From Verrucomicrobiota bacterium (GTDB lineage Bacteria; Verrucomicrobiota; Verrucomicrobiia; Chthoniobacterales; UBA10450): DNA of 64,000 bases. The stretch is taken from contig QHPU01000050.1 of the NCBI GenBank assembly GCA_003219175.1, positions 32,088-96,087 of the forward strand, written 5' to 3'. Below are positions 62,169-64,000 of this stretch, piece after piece. Positions within the stretch are counted from its first letter, which is position 1. The number at the start of each line of letters is the position of its first letter. Below the pieces are notes generated by a model that saw nothing but the letters and a program-made list of their open reading frames with translations, was not told the origin of the DNA and searched no databases. A program made the translations under genes and the position numbers.

Positions 62169-64000
62169 ATGAATTCGCGTGGTTTTCGTTCTGTTCTTGC
62201 ATTTTCTTTCGTTGCTTGGGCCGGCGCGGTATGGGCTGCGACCTCGCCGTCGCCGAGTACATCGCCTGCGGCAACGCCGCCCATCGACCCGAAACTTTTC
62301 TCCGGAATGCAATGGCGACAGGTTGGACCATTCCGCGGCGGACGCGCCCTGGCGATCGAAGGCGTACGCGACGAACCCAACACCTGGTACTTCGGCGCGG
62401 TCGCTGGCGGGGTATGGAAAACACTGGATGGCGGTGCGAATTGGACGCCAGTCTTCGATAAGCAGGACATTTCCTCCATCGGCGCAATTGCGGTGGCACC
62501 TTCGGATCACAACACCGTCTACGTCGGCACGGGCGAGGCCGCGATTCGCGGAAACACTACCTACGGAACCGGCGTTTACAAATCAGTCGACGGGGGAAAG
62601 AACTGGAAAAATATCGGACTGCGCGATACCCGCCAGATCGGCGCGCTCATCGTTCATCCAAACAATCCAGATATCGTGCTGGTTGCCGCGCTTGGCCATG
62701 CCTTCGGTCCAAATCAGGAACGCGGAATTTTTCGAACCAGTGATGGCGGGAAAACGTGGACAAAAGTTCTCTCGAAAGACGAGAATACCGGCGGAATTGA
62801 TGTTGTCTTCGATCCGCATAATCCCAATATCGTTTTTGCTTCGCTCTGGCAGGCGCGACGCCAACCATGGTTTTTCTCCAGCGGCGGGCCTGGCAGCGGT
62901 CTCTACAAATCGGAGGATAATGGCGTCACCTGGAAGCAGCTAACAGGAAATGGGCTGCCAGATGGAATTCTTGGAATAATCGGGGTTACTGTTTCTGGCG
63001 CGGATTCGAACCGTGTCTATGCCATCATCGAAGCAAAGGAGGGCGGCATTTTTCGCTCTGACGATGGCGGCGAAAAATGGACAAAGGTCAATGATGACGG
63101 CCGGTTTCGTCAGCGGGCCTGGTACTTCAGCAAAATCTACGCAGACCCGAAATCAGTCGACACCGTTTACGTCTTAAACACCGGCGCGTTTAAGTCCGTG
63201 GATGGTGCTAAGAGCTTCACTCTCCTGCCGGCGCGTCACGGCGATCACCACGGGCTCTGGATCGATCCGGAAAATCCCAACCGGATCGGCAACGCCAACG
63301 ACGGCGGCGCGAGCATTTCGATGGACGGCGGCAAGACCTGGACGACGCTAAATAATCAGCCCACCGCACAGTTCTACCATGTCGCGACTGACAACGCCTA
63401 TCCCTATCACATTTACGGTGCGCAACAGGACAACACCAACCTTGGGATCGCGAGCCGGAGCGAGGAGGGAGTGATCACGGCGCGGGATTGGTTTGTCGCT
63501 GGCGGAGGCGAGTGCGGCTTTGTCGTGCCCGATCCGCGGGACTGGCACATTATTTATTCCAACAACGAGGGCGACATCACTCGTTACGATAAGAGCAAGG
63601 AAGAAAGTCAGGACGTGAGCGTCTGGCCGCTCGACCATTCCGGTCACGGCGCCATCGATGTGGTTCACCGTTTTCAATGGGTAACGCCGCTCTTGCTTTC
63701 ACCGCACAATCCAGACGTGATGTATACGGCGGCGGAATGTGTTTTTAAATCGAGCGATCATGGAATGAGCTGGTCACAGATCAGCAATGATCTAACGAAA
63801 AACGATAAGTCGAAACAGCAGCCAAGCGGCGGTCCGCTTACCAACGACATCACCAGCGTGGAATATTACGACACTGTTTTCGCGCTGGCGGAATCACCGA
63901 AGAAACAGGGAACTATCTGGGCTGGAACCGATGACGGGTTAGTCCATGTCACCACTGATGACGGCAAGAGCTGGGCGAACGTTACGCCGAAGATGCCGGA
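62169..64000 (+). CDS. VPS10/BNR-repeat glycosyl hydrolase-like protein, partial
   Basis: The frame opens at ATG 62169 and is still open at the window end after about 610 residues, so only the N-terminal part is present. After a signal peptide (SVLAFSFVAWAGAVWA) and a Thr/Pro/Ser spacer comes a beta-propeller with many sialidase-type Asp boxes: SVDGGKNWK, TSDGGKTWT, SEDNGVTWK, SDDGGEKWT, SMDGGKTWT and TTDDGKSWA. Such proteins are usually about 1000 residues, exported, and widespread in Acidobacteriota and Verrucomicrobiota; their substrate is unknown. It is probably a secretion substrate or surface protein. Monocistronic as far as visible. Confidence 0.9.
   Translation, partial: MNSRGFRSVLAFSFVAWAGAVWAATSPSPSTSPAATPPIDPKLFSGMQWRQVGPFRGGRALAIEGVRDEPNTWYFGAVAGGVWKTLDGGANWTPVFDKQDISSIGAIAVAPSDHNTVYVGTGEAAIRGNTTYGTGVYKSVDGGKNWKNIGLRDTRQIGALIVHPNNPDIVLVAALGHAFGPNQERGIFRTSDGGKTWTKVLSKDENTGGIDVVFDPHNPNIVFASLWQARRQPWFFSSGGPGSGLYKSEDNGVTWKQLTGNGLPDGILGIIGVTVSGADSNRVYAIIEAKEGGIFRSDDGGEKWTKVNDDGRFRQRAWYFSKIYADPKSVDTVYVLNTGAFKSVDGAKSFTLLPARHGDHHGLWIDPENPNRIGNANDGGASISMDGGKTWTTLNNQPTAQFYHVATDNAYPYHIYGAQQDNTNLGIASRSEEGVITARDWFVAGGGECGFVVPDPRDWHIIYSNNEGDITRYDKSKEESQDVSVWPLDHSGHGAIDVVHRFQWVTPLLLSPHNPDVMYTAAECVFKSSDHGMSWSQISNDLTKNDKSKQQPSGGPLTNDITSVEYYDTVFALAESPKKQGTIWAGTDDGLVHVTTDDGKSWANVTPKMP

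Overview
The window looks like a chromosomal segment of a soil-type Verrucomicrobiota bacterium (Chthoniobacterales/Spartobacteria-like). This is inferred from gene content, not from a marker tree. It is Gram-negative: it has lpxB, a split type II secretion system and outer-membrane proteins. It also has many multi-domain proteins typical of this phylum (zinc-ribbon Ser/Thr kinase, TolB/FlgO-TPR protein, octaheme cytochrome, VPS10/BNR protein). Almost all the DNA is coding. Operons are tight, with many 4-base ATGA or GTGA overlaps. I see no phage, integrase, transposase or CRISPR array.

Layout. 0-7 kb: uracil-DNA glycosylase, squalene/phytoene synthase, HemW-like radical SAM protein, purA-uppS, a 47-residue DUF3309 membrane peptide, uppP. 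7.5-11.3 kb: epimerase plus polyprenyl-phosphate-type glycosyltransferase, then mutL. 11.5-20 kb: an A-type Fe-S carrier, unknown membrane proteins, and a minus-strand envelope cluster (GDP-fucose synthase, Gfo/Idh oxidoreductase, lpxB, cyclase, ArnT-like transferase, HIT protein). 20-26 kb: a truncated aldehyde dehydrogenase next to pyrimidine-nucleoside phosphorylase, then ribBA-ribH-nusB-ftsY. 26-29 kb: a stretch with several disrupted reading frames (ftsY 3' end, an MFS transporter, the leader of msrB, a lytic-transglycosylase-like gene). 29-35 kb: tRNA-Cys, hemL, a glycoside hydrolase-glycosyltransferase fusion with a membrane glycosyltransferase, and an RluD-type pseudouridine synthase. 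35-44 kb: protein kinase, thioredoxin-like protein, octaheme cytochrome, ClpX-like ATPase with a degenerate cyclase. 44-51 kb: recR, lipA, a GT2 enzyme, a cysteine-free MsrB homologue, RarD, a FlgO/TPR protein. 52-59.6 kb: type II secretion genes in two convergent units. 59.8-62 kb: an FTR1-outer membrane protein-cytochrome c unit. From 62.2 kb to the edge: a partial VPS10/BNR protein.

The most unusual feature is a dense population of short palindromic elements. Several lie inside genes: two different ones in frame in the MutL linker and one in frame in LpxB. Others sit at gene ends, where the element edge supplies the TAG stop codon (nusB, hemL, a GT2 gene and an unknown gene). One MutL-linker element is clearly homologous to the copy at the nusB-ftsY junction. 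No transposase for them is present here. Other points worth checking are the MsrB homologue without any cysteine, a secreted protein with a PD-(D/E)XK-like pattern, the ClpX homologue without its zinc domain, and the cluster of frame lesions at 26.1-28.9 kb.
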